DNA of 64,000 nt from assembly GCF_003149085.1 (NCBI RefSeq), contig NZ_QGDT01000012.1, positions 62,001 through 126,000 of the forward strand, written 5' to 3'. Source of the stretch: Dyadobacter jejuensis. Lineage in GTDB: Bacteria > Bacteroidota > Bacteroidia > Cytophagales > Spirosomataceae. A program made the translations under genes and the position numbers. Below the pieces are notes generated by a model. It made no database searches. It was not told where the DNA came from and worked only from the letters and a program-made list of their open reading frames with translations. This document shows positions 35,133-44,625 of this stretch, piece after piece (positions within the stretch are counted from its first letter, which is position 1; the number at the start of each line of letters is the position of its first letter).

Positions 35133-38100
35133 TTAATGATTGGTCAACAGCTTCACTACCTTGGTGATATTATTACTGTCTTTGGACAATTTATAGGTAT
35201 GCCGGTATTCCGACGCATTATAAGAGGTCGGGGAACTGTTGATCAGTAGAATATTCCGGTCATTGGCAAACTTTAAAATCCCCTTTACATTGGTTGGGTG
35301 CAGTTTGCCAATCTCATCCATCATACAATGCAGACGAAAATCCTTAAACCTCTTTGAAGCACTTTCCTTGAACACATTTAAGAGCATGATATTAATCATG
35401 GCCTTCACCAGGATATCCGTGCCCTCGGAACCGAAATTGGTCAATTTTTCGACCCAACCGCTATCATTGTCATTTTCAACGATCTTAAATTGTAATTCAA
35501 ATGTGTCGGAAAGATTAACTTCAGTCTGCTTAGATGAGGCGATTTCATTTGCGAAGTTCTTCAAATACCCCACTGCTTTCTTATTATTCTGCTCGCTATC
35601 GGCAGTGCTGAATAAGTTTGAAGCTCCAAGCGTAGTTGAATATTCATTATTAAATAATCGGATTTCAGATAAAAGCATCACAACTCTATTCGCACTGGAG
35701 GATAGCCGAAGGTTAATGCTCTTGATGACACCGGCAAAATTTCGCTCTTCGAAATCTTTGTTTATATCAGCAATCACCTTTTGAATAATGGCCTCTTTGG
35801 AGACTAATTCTGTGGTCTCTTTACCGATCTGAGCGATTAGGCTGGCAAAATGTTCATTGGTTCGCTTTTCATACTCGGCTATTTTGTCCTCCTCTATAAA
35901 CTCCTTTAAGTTTTCAGCAAACAGGAAGTAATCTTCATTTTCAATCAGATTGGTCTTAAATCCAAATATATTCGAGGATGAAAAATAGCTAAGGAACCGG
36001 CCTATTGCCGCACGCAATTCATCGGTCTTATTTCTGATGGAAAAGCTTTTGTCATTCAGCTCTGCGATCAGGGTCTTTAGCCGTCTATCGACCTTATGTC
36101 CATCGTTGATTGGTAGGTCATCGGGGTTGAGTCTTAAAAATACTTCTGTCTGGACAAACCGATTGAACTCTTCTAGGTCCTCCTGGGTCTCGCGGAGGGT
36201 GGAATCCATTTCATGGATCAGAGTGTTTAGCCTGTCAACCTCCTGTACAAGCTTTTCTTTACCTAGCTCATAGCGCTGCTCTAGGGTGAGTAAGCGAGTA
36301 ACACCAAGTTTTTTATTCGCCTTAAACTCGTCGACCAGGTCGAATAATTCTCGCTTATCTTTATAATAATCGGATACAATATTCCTGTTGTCTTCTATAA
36401 AACGGAGCTCGGCATTTACTTCCAGTAACTCACTAACAATAATTGAAATCCGTTTGGTATCTGCGCCTTCGCGTTCTAACACCCGGTTTTCTTGGGCCTT
36501 AATCTCAACATTTCGGTTTTGAATGGCTACTGTTTCCTTTTCTATATCCTTGTCAAGTCCAGAGAGCGACGCATGAAGTTGGGCACTTTCCTCCGCAATT
36601 TTATGATCCCTTTCCTTCTTTTTCCTTTCGATCAGGCTCCTGACCTGGTTGTTTATCATCGATAAATGATCCAGAGCAGTCTGCTTCTCTTCATTGGCGA
36701 GCAAAAGCTCCTGATTAATGGCCTCAAGGGCATTGGACCGGTCAGTAACTCCTTTTCGCTGAAACTCTTCAAGTGCGATAGTGGCCTTTTCTAAATCTAA
36801 CAACGCCTTTTGGTAGGCATATTCTTGGAGGTCAATGGCGTTCTTAGAAGCCTTAATTTGAGGCTGATACTTCTTTTTGAGTTTTTCCTGTTCTTTTACC
36901 CTTTCTTCTGCCATGGCAGCAAGCAAAGCTTGCGCCTTTTTGATTTCGATACCGATTTGCAGGCATTCCTTTTCATAATCCGTGACGGTCTTTACCTCTA
37001 CGGCGATTTCTTCCAGATTAATTTCTACACCATAAAATGTTCCTTCAGCCTTCGCCAGTCTGGGTGATAGACCTGAATGAAATAAAACCTGTTCCTGGTT
37101 GATAACCCTACCGATGGTCTGTTCCCATCCGGGCTTATTTTCATGAAGCCACTCGTATAAAGAGTCCTTGCGCTGGGCGATGAGGGAATTTATCTTTTCA
37201 ATTTTTTCGGTTAAACTAGCCATTGAGCCCTTTGTAAGGGCTGTTTTGTGATTATATTCCGTGTCGTATTTAGCTATATCCAGATCCCACTGTTTCTGAA
37301 GAGATTCGACCTGGGCCTTGCCCCCTTTTTTCTGTATATCCGAGGACAGTATGATCTGATTCGCCTGATCAATGGCCTGTCTATTTTCGTCAATCTCTTT
37401 TTCAAACCAGCGCTTTAGTTCGATTTCCTTTTTTTTAAGGTTCAAGTCATGAATAACGGCGATCTTTTTTTGGATAGCCTCTTCTGCATTGATCTTTATC
37501 TCCCTGTTTTCATCTTCTGTTTCATGGATGATCCGCTCATAAACCTGCTGAATCTCTTCCTTTATCTTGTAAAAGTTATCCTTTTGATTAATCTTCTCCC
37601 TGTTCTTTTGATTAATAAAATCGTTCAGCTGATTTTGGTTCTGAACGATCAGGGCATCGTATTTCGTAGTGATTTCAGCGAATCGAGCGGATAGCAAATG
37701 TTCTTCCTTTTTCAAGTGCTCCTTTTTGTTTTCCAGCTCTGACCGTTTACTCACCCGGGCTATAATATCACCAATATTTAACCGGGTATATCCATCCAGT
37801 TTCTGCCTGGCCTCCGTTATTTTTCCGTCCAGCAAATTAATCTCCTTAACAATCTTGGCCTTCTTTTCCTGAAATTTCTGACTTGCCTCAGCGACTTTCT
37901 TACTCGCCGAAGTTAATTTTTCCTTCTCCTTTTCCAGCTTTTTCAAAGCTTCTGGTAGGGACTTTTCTAATGCCGCATGCGTTGCCAGCAGTTGACGTGC
38001 AACCGTTACTTTTTCCTTATCAAGGAAGCTAATTTCCGTGTAAACTTTTGCGATGCTCTTTGCTACTGACCGTACCACAACATCTCCGCTGCGATTTTTA

Positions 38101-38789
38101 TCACTCCATTTGCTAATATCGGCCAGTTGCTGTTCGAAATCCCGAAGGTGGAAGGCATACTGGTCCAGATCAATCTTCACATCCTCTTCATTTAAGGACA
38201 TGATTATGGTTTGTTTTATAAACTCGGCTTCCAGCTTTGAATTCAAAAACACATTCTGTATGGTCCGAGGCAGATTTTGGTACTGTCTACTTTCAATAAG
38301 GGCATATTTACGAAACTCTGCAGGCAGACCCTTATTATTGCCATAAAGGATGTCCCGGTATTCTTCATACCTTTCAATTTTTCTGGTATAGCTGGCAGGC
38401 CCATTAAACGTTCCCCGTACCTGCTCCCATCCTAGGGCTTTGTTTTCGGTACCGATAAAATTATTCTTGTTATAGGGGCCATTGATAAAGCGGTAGGCAA
38501 CACGCCCCTGCGATTTGAAGGCCACCACACAATATGGGCCGGTTTCCCTCGATAATTCATAAACTAAATAGGAGTTCCCATAAGGAAAATAGTAGTCATC
38601 AAAGGAACGTTTTCCCTTCTCTATGCCTAATTTAAGTTTGTCAGCATTGTAAAAGAATAGAATCGCCCTTAAGGCTGTACTTTTTCCTACACCCTGTGTA
38701 CCAATAAAATGAACGTTTCCATCCAGATTTATCTCCGCATACGCTACACTCGCACTATTTATAAAAATAATCTTATTCAGGAATCTCAT
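35133..38789 (-). CDS. jetC: Wadjet SMC-like ATPase JetC (MukB/MksB-like)
   Basis: A 1218-residue SMC-type ATPase. Walker A is GTQGVGKST at residues 30-38, with Lys36 contacting phosphate. Two long heptad-rich coiled-coil arms rich in Glu, Lys and Gln span about residues 230-1000, with a hinge-like break in the middle. The C-terminal head has CMMDEIGKLHPTN as Walker B and a following ILLINSSPTSYNA segment. JetC is the loop-extruding motor that measures circular DNA size with JetA and JetB. It overlaps jetB by 17 bases. The lysine-rich, AT-rich coding differs from the housekeeping genes to the left, in keeping with transferred defence genes. Confidence 0.93.
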   Translation of the reverse strand: MRFLNKIIFINSASVAYAEINLDGNVHFIGTQGVGKSTALRAILFFYNADKLKLGIEKGKRSFDDYYFPYGNSYLVYELSRETGPYCVVAFKSQGRVAYRFINGPYNKNNFIGTENKALGWEQVRGTFNGPASYTRKIERYEEYRDILYGNNKGLPAEFRKYALIESRQYQNLPRTIQNVFLNSKLEAEFIKQTIIMSLNEEDVKIDLDQYAFHLRDFEQQLADISKWSDKNRSGDVVVRSVAKSIAKVYTEISFLDKEKVTVARQLLATHAALEKSLPEALKKLEKEKEKLTSASKKVAEASQKFQEKKAKIVKEINLLDGKITEARQKLDGYTRLNIGDIIARVSKRSELENKKEHLKKEEHLLSARFAEITTKYDALIVQNQNQLNDFINQKNREKINQKDNFYKIKEEIQQVYERIIHETEDENREIKINAEEAIQKKIAVIHDLNLKKKEIELKRWFEKEIDENRQAIDQANQIILSSDIQKKGGKAQVESLQKQWDLDIAKYDTEYNHKTALTKGSMASLTEKIEKINSLIAQRKDSLYEWLHENKPGWEQTIGRVINQEQVLFHSGLSPRLAKAEGTFYGVEINLEEIAVEVKTVTDYEKECLQIGIEIKKAQALLAAMAEERVKEQEKLKKKYQPQIKASKNAIDLQEYAYQKALLDLEKATIALEEFQRKGVTDRSNALEAINQELLLANEEKQTALDHLSMINNQVRSLIERKKKERDHKIAEESAQLHASLSGLDKDIEKETVAIQNRNVEIKAQENRVLEREGADTKRISIIVSELLEVNAELRFIEDNRNIVSDYYKDKRELFDLVDEFKANKKLGVTRLLTLEQRYELGKEKLVQEVDRLNTLIHEMDSTLRETQEDLEEFNRFVQTEVFLRLNPDDLPINDGHKVDRRLKTLIAELNDKSFSIRNKTDELRAAIGRFLSYFSSSNIFGFKTNLIENEDYFLFAENLKEFIEEDKIAEYEKRTNEHFASLIAQIGKETTELVSKEAIIQKVIADINKDFEERNFAGVIKSINLRLSSSANRVVMLLSEIRLFNNEYSTTLGASNLFSTADSEQNNKKAVGYLKNFANEIASSKQTEVNLSDTFELQFKIVENDNDSGWVEKLTNFGSEGTDILVKAMINIMLLNVFKESASKRFKDFRLHCMMDEIGKLHPTNVKGILKFANDRNILLINSSPTSYNASEYRHTYKLSKDSNNITKVVKLLTNH

Positions 38790-39345
38790 GCTGTATATCT
38801 TCAGGGATATTGATATTCATTAATAGTTTTTCAAGGTAGGCAAATGACGCCAGTGTTTTATATTCCTGGACAATCGCATTTTCCAATTCGATGAAGTTGT
38901 CCTTTTCAAGATGGTCTAGCACCTTTTCAATAATATCGCCATGCCTGTCCTTACCCGGCGCATATTTCTTTAGGCCTTCCAGTTTGTTTTTCAGATCGGC
39001 ATCTACCCCCAATCTTACCAGTATTTCCTGTGGGCGGAAACGAAACCCAGACCCGAAGCTATTTTCAAAGGTTTTTAAAAAATCGACAATATCGATCCAT
39101 TTCATGGCAGTATCCAGTTTACGGTCTAGGTCAGCACGGCTATCGACCCTGGTAAAGTGATAATACTCGTCACCTTCTTCTAAGATAAGGTTAATGCCCT
39201 GGAAATAGCGGTAGTAATGATCAAAATCCTGGTTGATAGCGTTGTAAAGCTTACGAACGGCATCATTGCTACTATTAGAACAGATAAACTGGCCTTTATT
39301 CAATATATCGTATACTTCGGCGGACTGCTTAGGGTTCTCGGTCAT
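38773..39345 (-). CDS. jetB: Wadjet accessory subunit JetB (MukE/MksE-like)
   Basis: A 190-residue protein between jetA and jetC, matching the small winged-helix KITE subunits (MksE, DUF4194). Visible features are VYDILNKGQFICSN (first helix-turn), ILEEGDEYYHFTRVDSRADLDRKLD (the wing region with the common 'Y-Y-x-F/L-x-R'), and a helical end. JetB bridges the JetA kleisin and the JetC motor. It starts one base after the jetA stop and overlaps jetC, so the complex is made stoichiometrically from one mRNA. Confidence 0.85.
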   Translation of the reverse strand: MTENPKQSAEVYDILNKGQFICSNSSNDAVRKLYNAINQDFDHYYRYFQGINLILEEGDEYYHFTRVDSRADLDRKLDTAMKWIDIVDFLKTFENSFGSGFRFRPQEILVRLGVDADLKNKLEGLKKYAPGKDRHGDIIEKVLDHLEKDNFIELENAIVQEYKTLASFAYLEKLLMNINIPEDIQHEIPE

Positions 39346-39346
39346 A

Positions 39347-40546
39347 TTATAATGGATAAATCAATAAGTATTCAGTCTTTCCCTTGGTCTGGTAATCGTC
39401 TGTTAATCTAAACAGCTCATCATATTGAGAAATTAACTGGCAATAAACCGTCAGCAGCTCTTCGAATGAAACGGGCTTTCCAAAATCATAGGCTTGCAAA
39501 AAGTCAAAAAGGTTATTACTACCGGCCAAGAAGCTATTTTTTACTTCCTCGAGATTAATCTGGACAAGTTCTTCCACATTGTCCTCCAGATAATCCGTTA
39601 AGTTATTATCAGATAGCAATTGCTTGGCCCTGGGGCCTGACCGCACACGACTGACCACCCTTTTGATGATTTCCAATGTATCATCATCGCTTTGCAGCTG
39701 GTCTATCGATAGCTTTAAAGGGTAGGCCGGATTTGGCTCAAAGACCAGGGCATGGTTGCTTGACAATACCTGAACAATATCCGTCTTACTACGGAGCTCA
39801 AACTGGTCCTTTAAATACTTGAGTTGTCTGACTTTCTCCAATAGTCCGCTTTGAAATTTGAGCCGATTAAGAAAGTCTATAATCTGCTTTTGAATGTCAA
39901 TCAGATTATGTCTACATGAATTTAGCTGGCTCTTCAGGCTTATAATTATTCTTTGTAATTCTTCATCGGCTGCGGTTTTGAAAAATGTCTGTTCCTCCTC
40001 CTCAGATATCAGATGCTCGGTCAATGCCACTAAAGCTGCTATATCATTTCGTTTGATGTCCAGATGTTCTAGCTTGGCTTTTTTGATTTTGTAATTCGGC
40101 TCGTTTTTAAAGGTATTGTCTATATTTCTTTTTAAGTCCACTACATTCCGAATGGCGATAATACCCGTTTTTCTCAATGCACTCTTTACCTGTCGCAGGT
40201 AATTATACTTTCTACTTTCGCTATTTTCCTGTAAATAATAAAGGATATTCTGACGGATGCTCTGAAGGTTCTCATTAATGTAGGAGACATTAATTTCTTC
40301 GTTTACCTCAAGGATCTGTTCGAAGAACTGTAGGAATTGGTCATCCAGCTCCAGATATGGGCCATTTTCTCTGATAACGGCGAACTCAATCAGGGCACGG
40401 AGTTTGTCCTCATTATAATCCAGCACTTCCAGCGCATCGTCAAAACGGTACGATAGAACCTTTCGTTTTTCGAAGATCTCGGTGATGAGCTTTTGCTCAC
40501 GACTGAGAACGGCCAGTAATTCTTTTATAGAGGAAAAAGTTTTCAA
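39347..40546 (-). CDS. jetA: Wadjet kleisin subunit JetA (MukF/MksF-like)
   Basis: A 399-residue, mainly helical protein and the first gene of the operon. Its order (A-B-C-D), length and N-terminal winged-helix-like MKTFSSIKELLAVLSREQKLITEIFEKRKVLSYRFDDALEVLD fit the kleisin JetA. In the Wadjet complex JetA links the two SMC heads and dimerises the motor units. The start is TTG at 40546: there is an in-frame stop a short way upstream and no ATG before the fold begins. I could not assign the Wadjet subtype (I-III) by eye. Confidence 0.85.
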   Translation of the reverse strand: MKTFSSIKELLAVLSREQKLITEIFEKRKVLSYRFDDALEVLDYNEDKLRALIEFAVIRENGPYLELDDQFLQFFEQILEVNEEINVSYINENLQSIRQNILYYLQENSESRKYNYLRQVKSALRKTGIIAIRNVVDLKRNIDNTFKNEPNYKIKKAKLEHLDIKRNDIAALVALTEHLISEEEEQTFFKTAADEELQRIIISLKSQLNSCRHNLIDIQKQIIDFLNRLKFQSGLLEKVRQLKYLKDQFELRSKTDIVQVLSSNHALVFEPNPAYPLKLSIDQLQSDDDTLEIIKRVVSRVRSGPRAKQLLSDNNLTDYLEDNVEELVQINLEEVKNSFLAGSNNLFDFLQAYDFGKPVSFEELLTVYCQLISQYDELFRLTDDYQTKGKTEYLLIYPL

Positions 40547-40784
40547 ATCGCCAAAGTGATATATGTGATTACCGAACCATTATTTTATAGGCACTAGCTT
40601 CAGCCATAGCAGTGACTACATCTTGAGGAGCCCTGTTTATGATTAAGGTTCTCTATAAAGAATTCAAGTTAACAAATATCGGCTAAACTGTTGTAAGGGC
40701 TATCCCCTCTGCTGAAAAGAGACGTCGGCCTCAAATTTCAAGTAACCGTAAGTTCCTCCAAAAAAGGAAAGGTTTAAAATTAGG

Positions 40785-40792
40785 CAAAAATA
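40785..40792 (-). promoter_or_regulatory. candidate -7 box for the jet operon
   Basis: Read on the minus strand, TATTTTTG fits TAnnTTTG, about 240 bases before the jetA start. The long leader makes it a weak candidate. It is the only such box I found in the 291 bases between jetA and the repeat block. Confidence 0.25.
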
Positions 40793-40837
40793 TTAATTTC
40801 AAACTCGTAAAAGCTCAAAAAATGTCAATGGCACGGG

Positions 40838-43560
40838 CGGCGGGCGGCGGTTGGCTTTCGGCGGTCGGCTTTCGGCTAAGAGGAATCGAGAAAGAATAGG
40901 GGGCAGGACCTCATAGTGCGGAATAGGTAATTTGCCTTTGCATATGATGTTCGATACCTACGGCATCGTTATTGACGAAACCTTGCATTTATTTCTATAA
41001 ACGTTTTATCCCGCTGGGATAATGTTTGGTAGGGGGATGGGAAATTTATTTTGGGCCATCGGTGGTCGGTGGTCGGCCATCGGCTGTCGGCTGTCGGCGG
41101 TTGGCTTTCGGCGGTCGGCTTTCGGCTAAGAGGAATCGAGAAAGAATAGGGGGCAGGACCTCATAGTGCGGAATAGGTAATTTGCCTTTGCATATGATGT
41201 TCGATACCTACGGCATCGTTATTGACGAAACCTTGCATTTATTTCTATAAACGTTTTATCCCGCTGGGATAATGTTGGGTAGGGTTGTGATGGGAATTTT
41301 TTTTTGGGGCCATCGGCGGTCGATGGTCGGCGGTCGGCTATTGGCCGTCGGCTAAGAGGAATCGAGAAAGAATAGGGGGCAGGACCTCATATTGAGGAAT
41401 AGGTATTATGCCTTTGCATATGATGTTCGATACCTACGGCATCGTTAAGGATGAATCCATATATTAATTTCTATAAACGTTTTATCCCGCTGGGATAATG
41501 TTGGAGGGGGGGGGCTTTTGGGCCATCGGCGGTCGGCGGTCAGCTTTCGGCTAAAAGGAATCGAGAAAGAATAGGGGGGCAGGGCCTGAGGCTGGGACAC
41601 GAATGTAAATCCCGAAGGGATGACATATTTATAACCCATGCGAGTCAAAACCCGGACTCGGAAATGATTGAATTCTTATAACCTACCGATAGCCCTATAG
41701 CATAGAGCATACGGCTTATAGCCTTTTATATTGTTTATTTCTATAAACGTTTTATCCCGCTGGGATAATGTTGGGTAGGGGGATGGGAAATTTATTTTGG
41801 GCCATCGGTGGTCGGCTGTCGGCCATCAGCGGTCGGCAATCGGCTAAGAGGAATCGAGAAAGAATAGGGGGGAGGACCCAAGGCAGGGAAACCAACGTAA
41901 ATCCCAAGGGATGACATTTTTATAACCCATGCGAGTCAAAACCCGGACTCCGAAATGATTGAATTTTTATAACCTACCGATAGCCCTATAGCATAGAGCA
42001 TACGGCTTATAGCATTCTTATTGTATTTATTTCTATAAACGTTTTATCCCGCTGGGATAATGTTACAAGAGGTTGTGATGGGAATTTTTTTTGGGGCCAT
42101 CGGCTATCGGCCGTCGGCTAAGAGGAATCGATTAAGAAAAGGGGGCATAACCTCACGCTAGGAAAGCGACGTAAATCCCAAGGGATGACATTTTTATAAC
42201 CCATGCGAGTCAAAACCCGGACTCCGAAATGATTGAATTCTTATAACCTACCGCTAGCCCTATAGCATAGAGCATACTGCTTATAGCCTTCTTATATTGT
42301 TTATTTCTATAAACGTTTTATCCCGCTGGGATAATGTTACAAGGGGTTTCGATTGAAATTATATATTTTGAAAAATCTGAAAAGATGCCATCGGCATCTA
42401 ACGTTTGTAGCTGAACAGCCATCCGATGGGATACCGACTGCAGGGCAGTCGAACCAAAACGTTATAAACCAACCAACATGCTATCTTTTTGGCTGTCGGC
42501 CTAGGGCATTTGGCTGTCAGCTGTCGGCATTTGGCCAAAAGGAGTCTAGAAAGAATAGGAAGCAGGACCTCCTAGTGCGGAATAGGTATTATGCTTTTGC
42601 CTATGTTGTTCGATACCTACGGCATCGTTATTAACGAATCCTTGTATTTAATTCTATAAACGTTTTATCCCGCTGGGATAATGTTGGAGGGGTTGTGATG
42701 GGAATTTTATTTTGGGCCACCGGCGGTCGGCTTTCGGCTAAGTGGAATCGAGAGAGAATAGGAGGCAGATCCTCACGCTAGGAAAGCGAGGTAAATCCCG
42801 AAGGGATGACATATTTATAACCCACGCGAGTCAAAACCCGGACTCCGAAATGATTGAATTCTTATAACCTACCGCTAGCCCTATAGCATAGAGCATACGG
42901 CTTATAGCATTCTTATTGTGTTTGTTTCTATAAACGTTTTATCCCGCTGGGATAATGTTACAAGAGGTTTCGATTGAAATTATATATTTTGAAAAATCTG
43001 TTTAGATGCCATCGGCATCTAACGTTTGTAGCCGAACAGCCATCCGATGGGATACCGACTGCAGGGCAGTCGAACCAAAACGTTATAAACTAACCAACAT
43101 GCTATCTTTTTGGCTGTCGGCAGACGGCATTTGGCGGTCGGCTTTCGGCATTTGGCCAAAAGGAGTCTAGAAAGAATAGGAAGCAGGACCTCCTAGTGCG
43201 GAATAGGTATTATGCCTTTGCCTATGTTGTTCGATACCTACGGCATCGTTATTAACGAATCCTTGTATTTAATTCTATAAACGTTTTATCCCGCTGGGAT
43301 AATGTTGGGTAGGGGGATGGGAAATTTATTTTGGGCCATCGGTGGTCGGCTGTCGGCGGTCAGCTGTCGGCTTTCGGCTAAGAGGAATCGAGAAAGAATA
43401 GGAGGCAAGACCTCACGCTAGGAAACCAACGTAAATCCCGAAGGGATGACATTTTTATAACCCATGCGAGTCAAAACCCGGACTCCGAAATGATTGAATT
43501 CTTATAACCTACCGATAGCCCTATAGCATAGAGCATACGGCATATAGCATTCCTTTGGCA
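40838..43560. repeat. non-coding mosaic of interspersed repeat elements
   Basis: About 2.7 kb without a credible gene, built from a few recurring parts. (a) A palindromic element with core TTATCCCGCTGGGATAA, inside ATAAACGTTTTATCCCGC, occurs nine times, near 40996, 41246, 41471, 41741, 42033, 42308, 42654, 42928 and 43276. (b) GATACCTACGGCATCGTTA blocks occur five times. (c) AACCCGGACTCCGAAATGAT blocks ending CCTATAGCATAGAGCATACG occur five times. (d) GATGCCATCGGCATCTAACG blocks occur twice. (e) Low-complexity CGGCGGTCGGCTTTCGGCT tracts precede GAATCGAGAAAGAATAGG. Larger duplications overlay this: 40845-41034 recurs at 41095-41284 almost perfectly (offset 250), and about 380 bases from 42308 recur from 42928. 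Lack of coding and mosaic order suggest recombination and expansion. Confidence 0.85.
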
Positions 43561-43570
43561 GGCCCTCCTG

Positions 43571-43634
43571 CGGGACTCGAACCCGCGACCCCATGCCCAC
43601 GCGGGGCGTGGCAGAATGACAGACATGTATTCTA
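43571..43634 (-). pseudogene. broken tRNA-Asp copy
   Basis: On the minus strand the T arm (GCGGGTTCGAGTCCCGC) and part of the anticodon arm match the intact tRNA-Asp at 43764. However, about 21 bases forming a hairpin (CCACGC ... GCGTGG) interrupt the anticodon stem, and the D arm and 5' acceptor strand are missing. It cannot fold as a tRNA. It lies where the repeat mosaic ends. Confidence 0.75.
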
Positions 43635-43732
43635 TAGAAAGTTAGGTTAAATTCAACGCTTATAGCTTAGAGCATACGGCTTACCGCTTATAGCATTCCT
43701 GTGGCAGGATCTAGCAATTCCTCATAAACACC

Positions 43733-43760
43733 AAAAAAAGCCCAGATTTCTCTGAGCTTT
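43733..43760 (-). terminator. rho-independent terminator of tRNA-Asp
   Basis: Read on the minus strand, AAAGCTCAGA pairs with TCTGGGCTTT and is followed by a T tract, a few bases after the tRNA 3' end. Confidence 0.75.
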
Positions 43761-43763
43761 TTG

Positions 43764-43837
43764 CGGTCTGGACGGGACTCGAACCCGCGACCCCATGCGT
43801 GACAGGCATGTATTCTAACCAACTGAACTACCAAACC
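43764..43837 (-). tRNA. tRNA-Asp (anticodon GTC)
   Basis: On the minus strand the gene runs GGTTTGG ... CCAGACC plus discriminator G. The seven-pair acceptor stem has one G-T pair, the D loop is TTCAGTTGGTTAGAA-like, the anticodon loop is CTGTCAC with anticodon GTC, and the T arm is GCGGGTTCGAGTCCCGT. The length is 74 bases; CCA is not encoded. It marks the right-hand boundary of the defence island and repeat block. tRNA genes are common integration sites, but no integrase is visible here. Confidence 0.95.
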
Positions 43838-44107
43838 GTGCTTTACTTTTCCGTTACCAGATCCGTAAATCGTGGTGCAAAAGTAATCACACAAATTTAA
43901 TATAAAAGCTTTTACTAATTCTTTTTTTTAATGTTTTTTCTATCTGCTTAAAAATAAGAAGCTTATCTCTAAAAGTTTTTTTCTAGGCCTGGAAGCCTTT
44001 TGGAGCGGGTATTAGGCCATTATTGAAAATTGGTATTAGTTTGATTCTATATTGGGTATTTTGGCTTGGAGTGGGCTTGCATAGTCCTATGTAAACATAT
44101 TTTAACC

Positions 44108-44115
44108 TAACTTTG
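44108..44115 (+). promoter_or_regulatory. candidate -7 box for the metal-efflux operon
   Basis: TAACTTTG fits TAnnTTTG and lies 18 bases before the ATG at 44134. The 296 bases from the tRNA to this point hold no gene; they are AT-rich. Confidence 0.5.
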
Positions 44116-44133
44116 CCATATATTCCGGTTATC

Positions 44134-44535
44134 ATGCTCAGAAAGTTAGTTTGTATTTCCTTAATGGTGCTTTACCTGGTTCCTGGGTCTGCTCTCAAAG
44201 AGCTGACCAAGCTGCCTGTGTTGCTGCAGCATTTCCAGGTGCATAAATCCTGGAATCAGGATACAACTTTTTTGGGCTTTTTAGAACATCATTATGCTAC
44301 CCATCCCGATGGGAATCCCGACCAGGATCTGGACAACCAGCTTCCCTTTAAAGGTCATCACGAATTGACAAGCACGGTATTGGTCTTTTCCTTGCCCATA
44401 CCGATCCTTCATTTTCAGTTTAAGACGGGATTTAGTCAATTCCTTCAGCGGCCGGTGTATTTCTATAAGAATGTCTTCCCTTCCACCCACCTGCTCACCA
44501 GCATCTGGCAGCCTCCTCAAGCCACATCAGTTTAA
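44134..44535 (+). CDS. small conserved hypothetical protein of metal-efflux operons
   Basis: A 133-residue protein from the ATG at 44134. The frame also opens at a TTG 21 bases earlier, but that codon lies in the promoter box. The N-terminus is a hydrophobic signal-like segment (LVCISLMVLYLVPGSALKEL), which suggests export. It is rich in His and Asp in the middle (LQHFQVHKSWN, FLEHHYATHPDGNPDQDLD, FKGHH), which could bind metal. Similar small proteins precede CzcA/CusA genes in Bacteroidota; I recall no proven function. It is 90 bases upstream of the RND pump and probably its operon partner. Confidence 0.6.
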   Translation: MLRKLVCISLMVLYLVPGSALKELTKLPVLLQHFQVHKSWNQDTTFLGFLEHHYATHPDGNPDQDLDNQLPFKGHHELTSTVLVFSLPIPILHFQFKTGFSQFLQRPVYFYKNVFPSTHLLTSIWQPPQATSV

Positions 44536-44625
44536 TTATTGGTGTGAAAGAGCCTTTTAGGGGGCCTTATTAGGGGCTCTCTATGCTTTTTCCGATTTAT
44601 TTAATACGGAATCCTAGAAATTGAT

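Noticed and set aside
43688..43894. Open frame overlapping the tRNA-Asp
   Set aside because: It covers the tRNA and its terminator; the tRNA explains the sequence.
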